In this document: positions 22,317-30,562 of the stretch, one piece after another
How the letters are laid out: each line of letters opens with the position of its first letter
Position numbering within the stretch: the first letter of the stretch is position 1
Assembly: GCF_026262505.1 (NCBI RefSeq)
Contig: NC_067203.1
Location: 3,162,001-3,226,000 of the forward strand
Source of the DNA: Trichomonas vaginalis G3
Lineage: Eukaryota; Parabasalia; Trichomonadida; Trichomonadidae
Direction of reading: 5' to 3'
Length of the DNA stretch: 64,000 nucleotides
Position numbers and translations under genes: made by a program
Notes under the pieces: generated by a model
The model's input: only the letters and a program-made list of their open reading frames with translations
Database searches by the model: none
Told to the model about the DNA's origin: nothing

Positions 22317-22574
22317 ATGACGACTAAAGTCACTGAAGCAATGAAACAAAAGTTTTTGGTAGAATACATTAAATCAGGAATTATTCCAGAAGGTTTTTAC
22401 ATTCATACTATGAAGGATGGTAGAGTTCAGTTTAGAAAGATAAAGCAACCATTAGATAAAGAAGGAATTTTGAGAAAGATTAAACTTCATGAGGACAACA
22501 TTGCTGAACTTAGGAAGAAGTTAGAAGAGTTGAGAAAGGAAGAGAGTTATAAAGCAATGAATTCAACAGGGTGA
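22317..22574 (+). CDS. Small coiled-coil Polinton protein
   Basis: The Met opening MTTKVTEAMK is preferred as the start. The product has about 85 residues with a C-terminal Glu/Lys/Leu coiled coil. Its stop lies inside the inner inverted repeat of the right arm. Function unknown. Confidence 0.5.
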   Translation: MTTKVTEAMKQKFLVEYIKSGIIPEGFYIHTMKDGRVQFRKIKQPLDKEGILRKIKLHEDNIAELRKKLEELRKEESYKAMNSTG

Positions 22575-22690
22575 AAAAACAGGTGAAAAAGAGGTGAGAT
22601 CTCACCACTTCACCTAAATTTATTTTTGCGCTATGTTTTCATACGTGTGAGGGTGGTGATATCATTAATTTTTAAGTTTATTTTTAAATA
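22547..22690. repeat. Inner inverted repeat of P2, right copy
   Basis: This mirrors 2829-2965 and contains the palindrome GGTGAGATCTCACC at 22593-22606. It overlaps the end of the 88-aa gene and precedes the 106-aa gene of the right arm. Confidence 0.8.
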
Positions 22691-22714
22691 ATTTTTTATT
22701 TTATTTTTATATAA

Positions 22715-23035
22715 ATGACGAAAACTATTGAGATAACAAACTACAACGGTCATGAGTTCAAGAATTTGTTCTTCGTTCCTCGTGAAAATACATTCTATCA
22801 GATACGAGGGATAAAGGGTAAAGTTAGTTTGAGCGTTTATGAAGGAATGAAGAATGGAAAGTTTATACAAGCATACGATACAAACGGTAAACGTGTTTCA
22901 TTAGCTTTGTCAAAACTTACTAACATTCATTTTGACAGTGATTTTGACCTATATGAAGAAGAAAGTGAGTCAGAAGATTATGAGCTGTTATGTGAAGCAC
23001 AGCAATGGGAGGAGTTGCAATACTTTTGTAAGTGA
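22715..23035 (+). CDS. Right-arm Polinton protein, 106 aa, unknown
   Basis: This intact-looking frame follows TTTATTTTTATATAA. The C-terminal half is strongly acidic (YEEESESEDYELL). Its 3' part lies inside the right terminal repeat and is therefore also present, inverted, at 1752-2103. The Asp/Glu-rich tail and beta-rich N-terminus are not diagnostic. Confidence 0.6.
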   Translation: MTKTIEITNYNGHEFKNLFFVPRENTFYQIRGIKGKVSLSVYEGMKNGKFIQAYDTNGKRVSLALSKLTNIHFDSDFDLYEEESESEDYELLCEAQQWEELQYFCK

Positions 23036-23240
23036 GAACGTTTATTTTTACATTAATGAAGTCGTTTGTGAAAACGTTAGTGAAGTGAAGTGGTTGGCGG
23101 CTTTGTAAATATTTAAGGTTAAGTTAGTATTGTCGTTTGTGTTGTAAAATATACGTTAACGGTTTTGTAAAGTGTCAAATTCACAAGTATTGGGTAAGGT
23201 GGAACGCAGTGCCACCATACACGACTTAGGGATACTAACT
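22890..23240. repeat. P2 right terminal inverted repeat
   Basis: The inverted partner of 1752-2103, differing at about four positions in 351 bp. It ends GGGATACTAACT next to the GACATA target duplication. Confidence 0.9.
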
Positions 23241-23246
23241 GACATA
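23241..23246. repeat. Target site duplication of P2, right copy
   Basis: GACATA directly follows the right P2 terminus and matches 1746-1751. Six base pairs is the usual Polinton target duplication length. Confidence 0.9.
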
Positions 23247-23759
23247 TATAAATCGGAGGAGTTTAAGACCTACGACAACTTTGTTTCGTTAGTTGCTGAA
23301 TGTGTATGGCAGATAAGAGATAAAGATAAAAGAGGTAAAGTATGGAACGAACAAATAAAACCAGCAACTTTTGAGTTAAAGAAAACCATTGACGCTATAG
23401 TTGTACTTGCAGGACAAATTTCAATGTACAATGCTAAAATGAACCCACAATGTTCTAAATGTAAAGCAGCAATGAGGAAATATAACTACTCCGTCAAAGA
23501 GATAGAACGTATGCGAAACGACTATGCTGACTTAAAGAAAGAAGCAGAGAAACCAGCAGAAAATAAAATGGACATGTTAGAATTTCTAAACAAAAACTAT
23601 CCAACTGCTGACGATTTCCTTCTTTCAGATGTCAAGAAGAAATATAAAGATACATTCAATATTGTGAAAACTTTTGACATACTGACAGAAGAAATAGAAG
23701 CTACGAAATTGTTTAGAATTTCAAATATACATCGTACAATTCATGTAAAACGCTTATAA
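23247..23759 (+). pseudogene. Polinton gene of unknown function (337-aa family), right part split by P2
   Basis: The translation matches the C-terminal ~170 residues of the whole paralogue at 11776-12717, including the CSKCKAAMRK cysteine pair and the terminal RTIHVKRL. It is the part of the P1 gene that lies beyond the P2 insertion. Confidence 0.85.
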
Positions 23760-24788
23760 AAAAAAGAGGTGAGAAAAGAGGTGAGAAAACGGGTGAGATC
23801 TCACCTCTTCACCTAAAATATATTTTTGCTGAGTAAAATGACCAAATTTCATTATATAACTGTTATTTTTTACGAAGAGAACTTTTGCACTTCGTCAAAA
23901 AAATCCCTGAAATCATATCTTTTATACAAAATTCAAGAGGTGAGAAAGAGGTGAGAAAAGAGGTGAGATTCACCTCTTCACCTAAAATATATTTTTGCCG
24001 AGTAAAATGACCAAATTTCATGAATTTCCTCATATGTTTGCTACCCTCGAAAAACTGAGGGAAGAGATTCCATTCGAAAACAGTGAAAAAATGACCAAAT
24101 TTCATTATATAACTGTTATTTTTTGACGAAGAGAACTTTTGCACTTCGTTTAAAATACACTATTTGTGTTATTTTTTACGAAGAGAACTTTTGCACTTCG
24201 TCAAAAAAATCCCTGAAATCATATCTTTTATACAAAATTCAAGAGGTGAGAAAAGAGGTGAGAAAAGAGGTGAGATCTCACCTCTTCACCTAAAATATAT
24301 TTTTGCTGAGTAAAATGACCAAATTTCATTATATAACTGTTATTTTTTGACGAAGAGAACTTTGACACTTCGTAAAAAAAATCCCTGAAATCATATCTTT
24401 TATACAAAATTCATGAAGAATACGAGTGGGTTCAGTTTAACACAACTCCGTCTCATTCGTTCGGTCAAAGACGATATGTACCAAATGCAAAGTATTTTGA
24501 CAGTATGTTTTGCTCCAGAAACCAAACACGCAGACGACTGGTTCAAAAACCAAAAGCACACAAGAATTTTTGAGTGAAATTTCTCTAGACCGACTTTTTT
24601 TCGGTCTTGCATAAACACATGAAAACAGTGAAAAAATGACAAATTTCATTATATAACTGTTATTTTTGACGAAGAGAACTTTTGCACTTCGTAAAAAAAA
24701 TCCCTGAAATCATATCTTTTATACAAGATAGAAAAAATAAAGTTAGTTTTTTTAAAAAAAATTTTTATTTTGTATGTAAAGACAGAAA
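23760..24788. repeat. Complex repeat field with KilA-N relics
   Basis: Five or so copies of a ~150-bp unit contain CATTATATAACTGTTATTTT, an ACGAAGAGAACTTTTGCAC / CACTTCGT inverted pair, and AATCCCTGAAATCATATC (starting near 23838, 24090, 24160, 24310, 24640). Units are separated by GGTGAGAAAAGAGGTGAG arrays with palindromes at 23792-23805 and 24269-24282. Short pieces near 24020-24080 and 24420-24620 resemble KilA-N gene segments. Confidence 0.75.
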
Positions 24789-25400
24789 ATGAACAAACAC
24801 TGAGTTTGAAACAGTTAGAAAGATAGACAATGACACCAAAATGGTTAGAATATGTGATTTAAACGTAGATACTCAAAGAAATACAACAAATATTCTTTGT
24901 CAGACATTCTAACACTATCTGGAAAGAAAACATCCCACGACTGGTTAGAACTGCTTCTACTCAGAAAATTTTGACAAGAAATCCTGAGCTTATGATATCG
25001 GTAAGATTCTATGGAACTGCAGCATATCTCATCGACAAAAGTCTTATACCAATAGTTTTGTTATGGTTAGACCCAGTTGTTGGATATAACTTCATAACAT
25101 ATGGTTCATATACGGAACGTTTGCAGTGAAGGCTTACTTTACATCGTTCAGAAACCGAAGGACTTCAATACAAAGAGATATAAGATAGGAAGAACATATA
25201 ATATAACTCAAAGATATGACAGTACAGTCAATAGAGTCAAGGTTGTGTTTGTTAACGATATGAGAGCTGCTGAAACAGAACTACTTGAAAAGTTTGAGAA
25301 AATGTATGGTGCTCCCACGAAAGGTAAAGAAACGTTTGAAGTAGATGAGATAGATAAAGCTATAAAATTATTTGACGAAGTTGCTGAAAAATACATGTAA
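24789..25400 (+). pseudogene. KilA-N plus T5orf172/GIY-YIG-type protein (Polinton P1)
   Basis: The C-terminal ~100 residues show the T5orf172 (MUG113-like, GIY-YIG superfamily) pattern: LLYIVQKP, YKIGRTYN, then a Glu-containing helix AAETELLEKFEKMYG. The upstream part resembles a KilA-N domain. KilA-N fused to T5orf172 is a known arrangement in large DNA viruses and phages. It shares its leader with the next gene. Broken, about four or five breaks, all in the N-terminal half. Confidence 0.7.
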
Positions 25401-25488
25401 AGCGTTTATTTTTGGTCTTTTGTGAAAGTAAGAAAATAACGCTAATTTTTTATAAAATATTTTTTTTATTTTGTATGTAAAGACAGAT

Positions 25489-26314
25489 ATGTCAACAACA
25501 GAGAAACAACAACTGCTATCGTTCATGAAGATATAAATGAAGAATATGAGTACATACAGTATAACAAACAGTTACGTCTCATTCGTTCGTCAAAGATGAC
25601 ATGTACCAAATGCAAAGTATTTTGAATGCTCTTCGTTCTACAAAGCAAGCATATCATTGGTTTGAAAACCAGCAGACAAAAGAACTTTTAGAAGAATTTC
25701 CTCATATGTTTGCGACCCTCGGAAAACCGAGGGTCGAGATTCCGTACGAAAATCGTGAAAAATTGCCAAACGGTTTGAGAGGATATTATGTACATAGACT
25801 TTTAGTAAATGCTGTAGCAATGTGGGCTTCACCTCGTTATGCTTGTTATATTTTCATGATGTTAGATGAAATTCATAGACAAGAACGTGAAGAGATGGAA
25901 AAGAAACTTCAAGCAAAAGATGAAGTCATTGAATCCAAAGACAAAAACATACAGAAAAGAATACCACGTTCGGTACCAAAAGGAAAGGAAAAGAACTATA
26001 AGTATATGATTTATACTGAAGAGATGGAAAATGAAGAAGACAGAGATATGGTTATGTTGCATTTAGTCAGAAGAAACAACAAAAGCTTTTACGACCTTGC
26101 TAAGATTTACAAATCTGACAGAAATTGGTTCTATCGCGAAAACTTACCGATTTCAATGACACCAAATGAAGATGTGAAACAAATAGTTCAAGATACGTTA
26201 CCTCAAACACACTATGATATTAAAGGTTGTACAATACTTACCTTCAAAGAAGATTTGCCGCTACTGAAAGAAAAAATAACAGAGTATTTTGACAACTTCA
26301 AACAAGCAGAGTAA
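25489..26314 (+). pseudogene. KilA-N domain protein, second copy (Polinton P1)
   Basis: It is about 90% similar in protein to the whole KilA-N gene at 13063-13890 and shares the leader ATTTTGTATGTAAAGACAG. A perfect 9-bp stem, 4-nt loop hairpin lies within the coding sequence at about 25714-25735. Nearly whole: about one or two breaks. Confidence 0.8.
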
Positions 26315-26394
26315 ATGAACCATTTATTTTTCAAGCTTGACTTCAGATGGCTCAGGTAGCTCTATAAGGTAAATTGCCTTGTCAAATCCTTCTG

Positions 26395-26999
26395 GCATTC
26401 CGAGTCCTTCCTTCCGACAGGAAAAAAATTTCCTTCCGACAGGAAGAACTCTTCCTTCCAACAGGAAAATATTTTCCTTCCGACAGGAAAAAATTTTCCT
26501 TCCAACAGGAAAAAATTTTCCTTCCAACAGGAAAAATTTTTCCAGTTGTCCGTCCGTAAACCATTCAAATTTTCGAAAATTGAGAACTTTTTGGTCGAAC
26601 TTCAGAAAAAGTTTTTCCTTCCGACAGGAAAAAATTTTCCTTCCGACAGGAAAAAATTTTCCTTCCAACAGGAAAAAATTTTCCTTCCGACAGGAAGAAC
26701 TCTTCCTTCCAACAGGAAAATATTTTCCTTCCGACAGGAAAAAATTTTCCTTCCAACAGGAAAAAATTTTCCTTCCAACAGGAAAAATTTTTCCAGTTGT
26801 CCGTCCGTAAACCATTCAAATTTTCGAAAATTGAGAACTTTTTGGTCGAACTTCAGAAAAAGTTTTTCCTTCCGACAGGAAAAAATTTTCCTTCCGACAG
26901 GAAAAAATTTTCCTTCCAACAGGAAAAAATTTTCCTTCCGACAGGAAGAACTCTTCCTTCCAACAGGAAAATATTTTCCTTCCGACAGGACACAAACGA
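26395..26999. repeat. 22-bp hairpin minisatellite with ~255-bp higher-order unit
   Basis: About 20 units of TTCCTTCCGACAGGAAAAAA plus TT (22 bp), with C/A variation in CCGACAGG/CCAACAGG, run in tandem. Each unit is an imperfect inverted repeat (TTTTCCT...AGGAAAA). A unique ~90-bp spacer containing CAGTTGTCCGTCCGTAAACC recurs at about 26533 and 26788, giving a ~255-bp higher-order period. Long open frames on both strands here are a by-product of the repeat. No gene is seen. Confidence 0.9.
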
Positions 27000-27083
27000 A
27001 TGTCCGACGTACCACCAACCGAGTCCATTCCAAAGCCAGAAGAACCGAAAGCTGCAGAACCACAACAGACTAAGACTAAACAC
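27000..27083 (+). pseudogene. Gene-start fragment beside minisatellite
   Basis: A Pro/Glu/Lys-rich start (SDVPPTESIPKPEEPKAAEP) runs directly into sequence downstream of the ATPase gene. It resembles the N-terminal part of small Polinton proteins but is too short to assign. Confidence 0.3.
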
Positions 27084-27092
27084 TTACATTTT

Positions 27093-27968
27093 TTACGCTT
27101 GACTTTTTACAATTTGAACTTTGTTTGCGTAGATATGAATTCTGAAAGAAGTATGAGGGTCTTGTATGACTTTGTACTTCTCCCATAGTTCATGTCTGTC
27201 AAACTTACCTGCCATGGACTCTTTCATAAGTTCCATGAAATCGTCTTCGGACAATCCGGGGAAAAGTATAATGTCAGTAAGTATTCTTTTAACATCCTTA
27301 CTTAAACTCTTTGCTGTCTGTACACATATTACGACTGAAATGTTAAAGTGTCTGAGCTTCTTAAGAATTCGACACATGTCTTGTTCTCTATTCTTTAACA
27401 AAGGATGAGAGGCGAAATCATCTAAGATAAGAAGACACCTATGAGGGTAAGTCTTCCAATCGTAAGATTGCAATTTCTTCGAAATGTATTCTATCTCTTT
27501 CTGTTTGTTTCTGAAGTGTTTCTTCTCTAATATTCTCTGCATTTCCTCATTTGGGTCTTTAAACTTCGAATTGACATACTCATTTATAGCATTATACTTC
27601 AAAACTCTTCTTTGGTACTTCTTTATCCAATCTAACAACTCAGTATCCTTTATACATACTAACTTAGACTTCTTTATAATATCTTTGAACGAATTGACGG
27701 TTTGGTCAAATTGACCAGAAGTACTACAAATGACAACTAACTCATAGAATGGGTTCTTCTCATCTAGTTCTTGTTGTTGTGCAGCCATTTTAAGATAAGT
27801 GAAAGTCTTACCCGACCCAGGTGGTGCAATTAGACCTGTTATACCATTCTGAGCAAATAAGAACTTGTCATGTATGGGTTTTATCTGAGCATTTTCCAAC
27901 TTCCTCTTGTTCTTATTTAAAACATTCTCAAATTTTTTGTCAATGTCAGCAAACTTTTTTTCTAACAT
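27093..27968 (-). CDS. DNA-packaging ATPase (A32/FtsK-like), Polinton P1
   Basis: It has Walker A GLIAPPGSGKT, Walker B CLLILDDFA about 120 residues later, and a following VVICVQTAKSLSKD block that fits the sensor strand. The start at 27968 (MLEKKFADID) is preferred over a further upstream Met because a divergent gene starts at 28005 and the TTTTTATC box lies between them. The length of ~290 aa fits Polinton ATPases. It would power genome packaging into capsids; the capsid gene lies 4.5 kb away on the same strand. Looks whole. Confidence 0.85.
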   Translation of the reverse strand: MLEKKFADIDKKFENVLNKNKRKLENAQIKPIHDKFLFAQNGITGLIAPPGSGKTFTYLKMAAQQQELDEKNPFYELVVICSTSGQFDQTVNSFKDIIKKSKLVCIKDTELLDWIKKYQRRVLKYNAINEYVNSKFKDPNEEMQRILEKKHFRNKQKEIEYISKKLQSYDWKTYPHRCLLILDDFASHPLLKNREQDMCRILKKLRHFNISVVICVQTAKSLSKDVKRILTDIILFPGLSEDDFMELMKESMAGKFDRHELWEKYKVIQDPHTSFRIHIYANKVQIVKSQA

Positions 27969-28004
27969 ATTTTTAGAAAAATTAAAATTTTTATCTTTTA
28001 GAAA

Positions 28005-28456
28005 ATGTCTAGCGATTTCGCTATCTATATTCGAGACAAGCTTTTCGACAGCAAAACATCTGTCGACCATAAAATCTTACATAGTGTAAACAAGAAAGGT
28101 GAATTTTGTTCTAAAGTTCTGTTTCTGGGAATATGACAAGAACCATAAAACATTAAGCAGAGCAGTCTTAAAATTTGTCAATGACAGACTTGTTGACAGA
28201 ATGACACCGATTGGAAAGATGAAGTCCAACAAAAGTTCTTAGAATGCAAAGAAGACACATGCGCTGTTCTTGAAGATGAAATAGAAAACAGAATAGAAGA
28301 GCTATTAAAGGACAAAGAACTTTTACATAAATATGGTTGCGCCAAATTTGACATAACTCCACCAGAAAAGAAGAAGAGAGAAAAGAAAGAAAAGAAAGTA
28401 GAAGAAGAGAAGAAGAACCTGAACCAATTCCAGAGAAAAAGAAATTTGACATGTAA
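28005..28456 (+). pseudogene. Polinton gene of unknown function, divergent from ATPase
   Basis: The ATG at 28005 lies 9 nt after TTTTTATC (27988-27995). The N-terminal part (SSDFAIYIRDKLFD) and a later Glu/Lys-rich coiled segment are visible. It ends in a basic and acidic tail. Family not recognised. Broken, about two breaks. Confidence 0.45.
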
Positions 28457-28472
28457 AAATAAAATTTTATTT

Positions 28473-28892
28473 TTAGAACATTTCTGGGTCAATGTCAATG
28501 TTCTCTTCCTCTTTAGGAGCAAACACTGGCTTAGACTCTAAAATCTTTTTACCCAATTTACCTTGAACTTCAACTATCTTAGACTCATAATATTCATAGT
28601 CGTCTGCTTTCTTTGGTTCATAAGGTATAACAAGTTTGTATGCTTTGCCTTCTTTAAGGTTTGAAAACCTTCTGTCAAAACTTTCTTTGACTGTTAACAA
28701 ACCTTCTATGTCTAAGTCTTCAAATTTCGCACCATTTTTAGTCACAATAGCAAACTTAACTGGTTCGATGTTCCAAACTTTGCTGAATGAAGACTTTTCA
28801 AAATGGTAGAAGTAAACATTCAAATATGTGAATGGGTCTAGTTCTTCTTTAAGTCCTGACATGTACTTATTTACTGAGATGAATTTCGTCAT
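28473..28892 (-). CDS. Polinton protein of unknown function, 139 aa
   Basis: This uninterrupted frame has GATAAAAAA (inverted TTTTTTATC) 10 nt upstream of its ATG. It is a beta-rich product with a basic body and an acidic tail (EEENIDIDPEMF). The layout resembles the 157-aa gene at 14181-14654, also near replication genes, so a single-strand DNA-binding role is possible but unproven. It is the first of a minus-strand row with the helicase. Confidence 0.55.
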   Translation of the reverse strand: MTKFISVNKYMSGLKEELDPFTYLNVYFYHFEKSSFSKVWNIEPVKFAIVTKNGAKFEDLDIEGLLTVKESFDRRFSNLKEGKAYKLVIPYEPKKADDYEYYESKIVEVQGKLGKKILESKPVFAPKEEENIDIDPEMF

Positions 28893-28939
28893 CTTTTCTA
28901 TCGGATAAAAAATTTTTTTTTAAAATTTACTCAGAAAAA

Positions 28940-29260
28940 TTATTTCTTTCTATATTTGCCATTCCGAACTTCGAAAAGATGTTTTATACCAGCATAGAAT
29001 TTTTCTCTAGAGCTTGGTCTTATATCGTTTTCATGACAATATTTTCTATATTCTTCATATAAAGCCTTTTTTTCATACATTTCATAAGGACAATCTAACC
29101 AGAATAGCGCATATCCATTTTCGTTATCTAGGTCTCTATATGTTTCTTCTGTTTGTGGAATTTCGCTTTCTCTATTTAGTTCTATGTCTATATATTGTGG
29201 CTTAAAAAGATGTGGGCAAGAAGGGTCTGGCGCTATGTAAAAAGTTAATTTTTCTGTCAT
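28940..29260 (-). CDS. Stand-alone copy of the helicase C-terminal domain
   Basis: The last ~45 residues (YEEYRKYCHENDIRPSSREK...VRNGKYRKK) closely resemble the end of the SF3 helicase encoded just upstream (YDSYKQYCQEYGYMTASKRT...VQNGVYTKK). No ATPase motif is present. The gene has its own leader, nearly identical to that of the next gene downstream. It looks like a duplicated winged-helix-like domain turned into a separate small protein. Looks whole. Confidence 0.6.
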   Translation of the reverse strand: MTEKLTFYIAPDPSCPHLFKPQYIDIELNRESEIPQTEETYRDLDNENGYALFWLDCPYEMYEKKALYEEYRKYCHENDIRPSSREKFYAGIKHLFEVRNGKYRKK

Positions 29261-29296
29261 CTTTTCTATCGGATAAAAAATATTTTTTTTTAAAAT

Positions 29297-30532
29297 TTAC
29301 TCAGAAAAATTTTTCTTTGTATATACACCATTCTGTACGTCTAAAAGACTTTTGACATTTGCCAAGAATGTTCGTTTAGACGCTGTCATATAACCATATT
29401 CTTGACAATATTGTTTATACGAATCGTACAATGACCTTTCATCTAATGACACAAAGTCAGTTTCATCTATGAACAGTTCATATACACTCTTGTTTGCTTC
29501 TAACAATGTTTGTCTCTCTTCGGTATGTGGAATTTGTCTTGGATTGAACTTAGAAATATCTAATGTCATGAAATATGAGAACAAGTGGTTGTAAAAGTCA
29601 GATGTCAAAGTTTCTGCTAAGTCGTCAAAATATTCTGTATCTTGCATATGAGAATCTGACGTTCTGACAACTACATATCTTCTGTCAGAACTTTCTAATT
29701 TCATCGGAACAGCATTGTTTGAAACCATAATGAAGTTTGCAACATTTTCACAAACTCTTTGGTCTTTATACTTTCTTTCAACAACTCCAACTTTGTCTGT
29801 TATAAGACTCTTCAAAGCATCTGAGTTCAAAACTTTTGTTGTATCTATACTTTGAAGTTCATTGCAAACTATAAGTTTCATATTCTCTATTGAGGAGTTA
29901 AACTTGCCACAGATGTTTTCTAAGTTTGTCATATTCGGATTCGAATAACCTTCTAACAGTTTGCATAAGATATCTGTAAAGAAAGTATTCTTACCAGTTC
30001 CTTGTTTTCCAATTATAATGAGAGCAGTTTTCATTTTTAGCACTTGATGTTGTAAGATATTTGCAAACCAACATAAGATATACTCATAAACCTTTTCGTT
30101 TCCATTGCATATAATTTCTTTGACATGGTCTAACCAAGCTTCTATAATATTTTCTTTCCATTCTACTTGTTCATATTTATATCCAGTGAAGATAGAATAG
30201 AAGTTTGGAGAAGGTGTATAAAACTTTATACCACGAACTGAAAAATCTTCTAACTTTGACAATAAGATATCCCAAGCATCTAACATCTTCATGCCAACTT
30301 GTACGACTTTTATTTTCTTAAGTTTCTGTCTACATTCTTGTTCTGAAACTATTGTTGCTCTTGGTTTGTTAAAGACTACATCCCATTCTTTCATAACATA
30401 ACATTCTGGGGCAGAGTCGACATAAATGACTAAACGTTTCAAATTCTCGACTGCTTTGTTATAGTCTCGAAATGGACACATATTTCTGAATGCTTGGAAG
30501 TCATAAAAATCTGAAACATCTATTCTGTACAT
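29297..30532 (-). CDS. SF3 helicase (D5/P4-like), Polinton P1
   Basis: The 411-residue product has Walker A IIIGKQGTGKNTF near residue 180, a B-type motif MKLIVCNELQS about 45 residues on, and a motif C-like strand NFIMVSNNAVP ending in Asn, the SF3 order. A D5-like C-terminal domain follows. No primase domain is evident. SF3 helicases unwind the genome for replication by POLB. Some Polintons and virophages carry one, so it supports an autonomous, virus-like element. Looks whole. Confidence 0.8.
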   Translation of the reverse strand: MYRIDVSDFYDFQAFRNMCPFRDYNKAVENLKRLVIYVDSAPECYVMKEWDVVFNKPRATIVSEQECRQKLKKIKVVQVGMKMLDAWDILLSKLEDFSVRGIKFYTPSPNFYSIFTGYKYEQVEWKENIIEAWLDHVKEIICNGNEKVYEYILCWFANILQHQVLKMKTALIIIGKQGTGKNTFFTDILCKLLEGYSNPNMTNLENICGKFNSSIENMKLIVCNELQSIDTTKVLNSDALKSLITDKVGVVERKYKDQRVCENVANFIMVSNNAVPMKLESSDRRYVVVRTSDSHMQDTEYFDDLAETLTSDFYNHLFSYFMTLDISKFNPRQIPHTEERQTLLEANKSVYELFIDETDFVSLDERSLYDSYKQYCQEYGYMTASKRTFLANVKSLLDVQNGVYTKKNFSE

Positions 30533-30562
30533 TTTTATAAAAATAAAAAAAATATTATTTTT

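Larger units (their letters stand above)
1752..23240. mobile_element. Polinton/Maverick P2, complete-length, nested inside P1
   Basis: The element starts AGTTAGTATCCC and ends GGGATACTAACT, so it has the 5'-AG...CT-3' ends and 6-bp target duplication (GACATA) known for Polintons. It is about 21.5 kb. It carries integrase, packaging ATPase, protein-primed DNA polymerase B, major capsid, minor capsid proteins, fibre-like genes, KilA-N and several small genes. The two outer terminal repeats differ at only about four positions in 351 bp, which argues for a recent insertion. Several genes look whole; overall perhaps 15-20 breaks are present. Given the young ends, some of these could be sequence error. 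Confidence 0.88.

Noticed and set aside
26395-26999. Regular 22-bp repeats resembling a CRISPR array
   Set aside because: There are no unique spacers of constant length between repeats, units abut directly, no cas genes are present, and the DNA is eukaryotic. It is a minisatellite.
26324-27102. Long overlapping open frames on both strands in the minisatellite
   Set aside because: The 22-bp unit has no stop in any frame, so open frames arise automatically. Products are simple Phe/Lys/Pro repeats without any domain.
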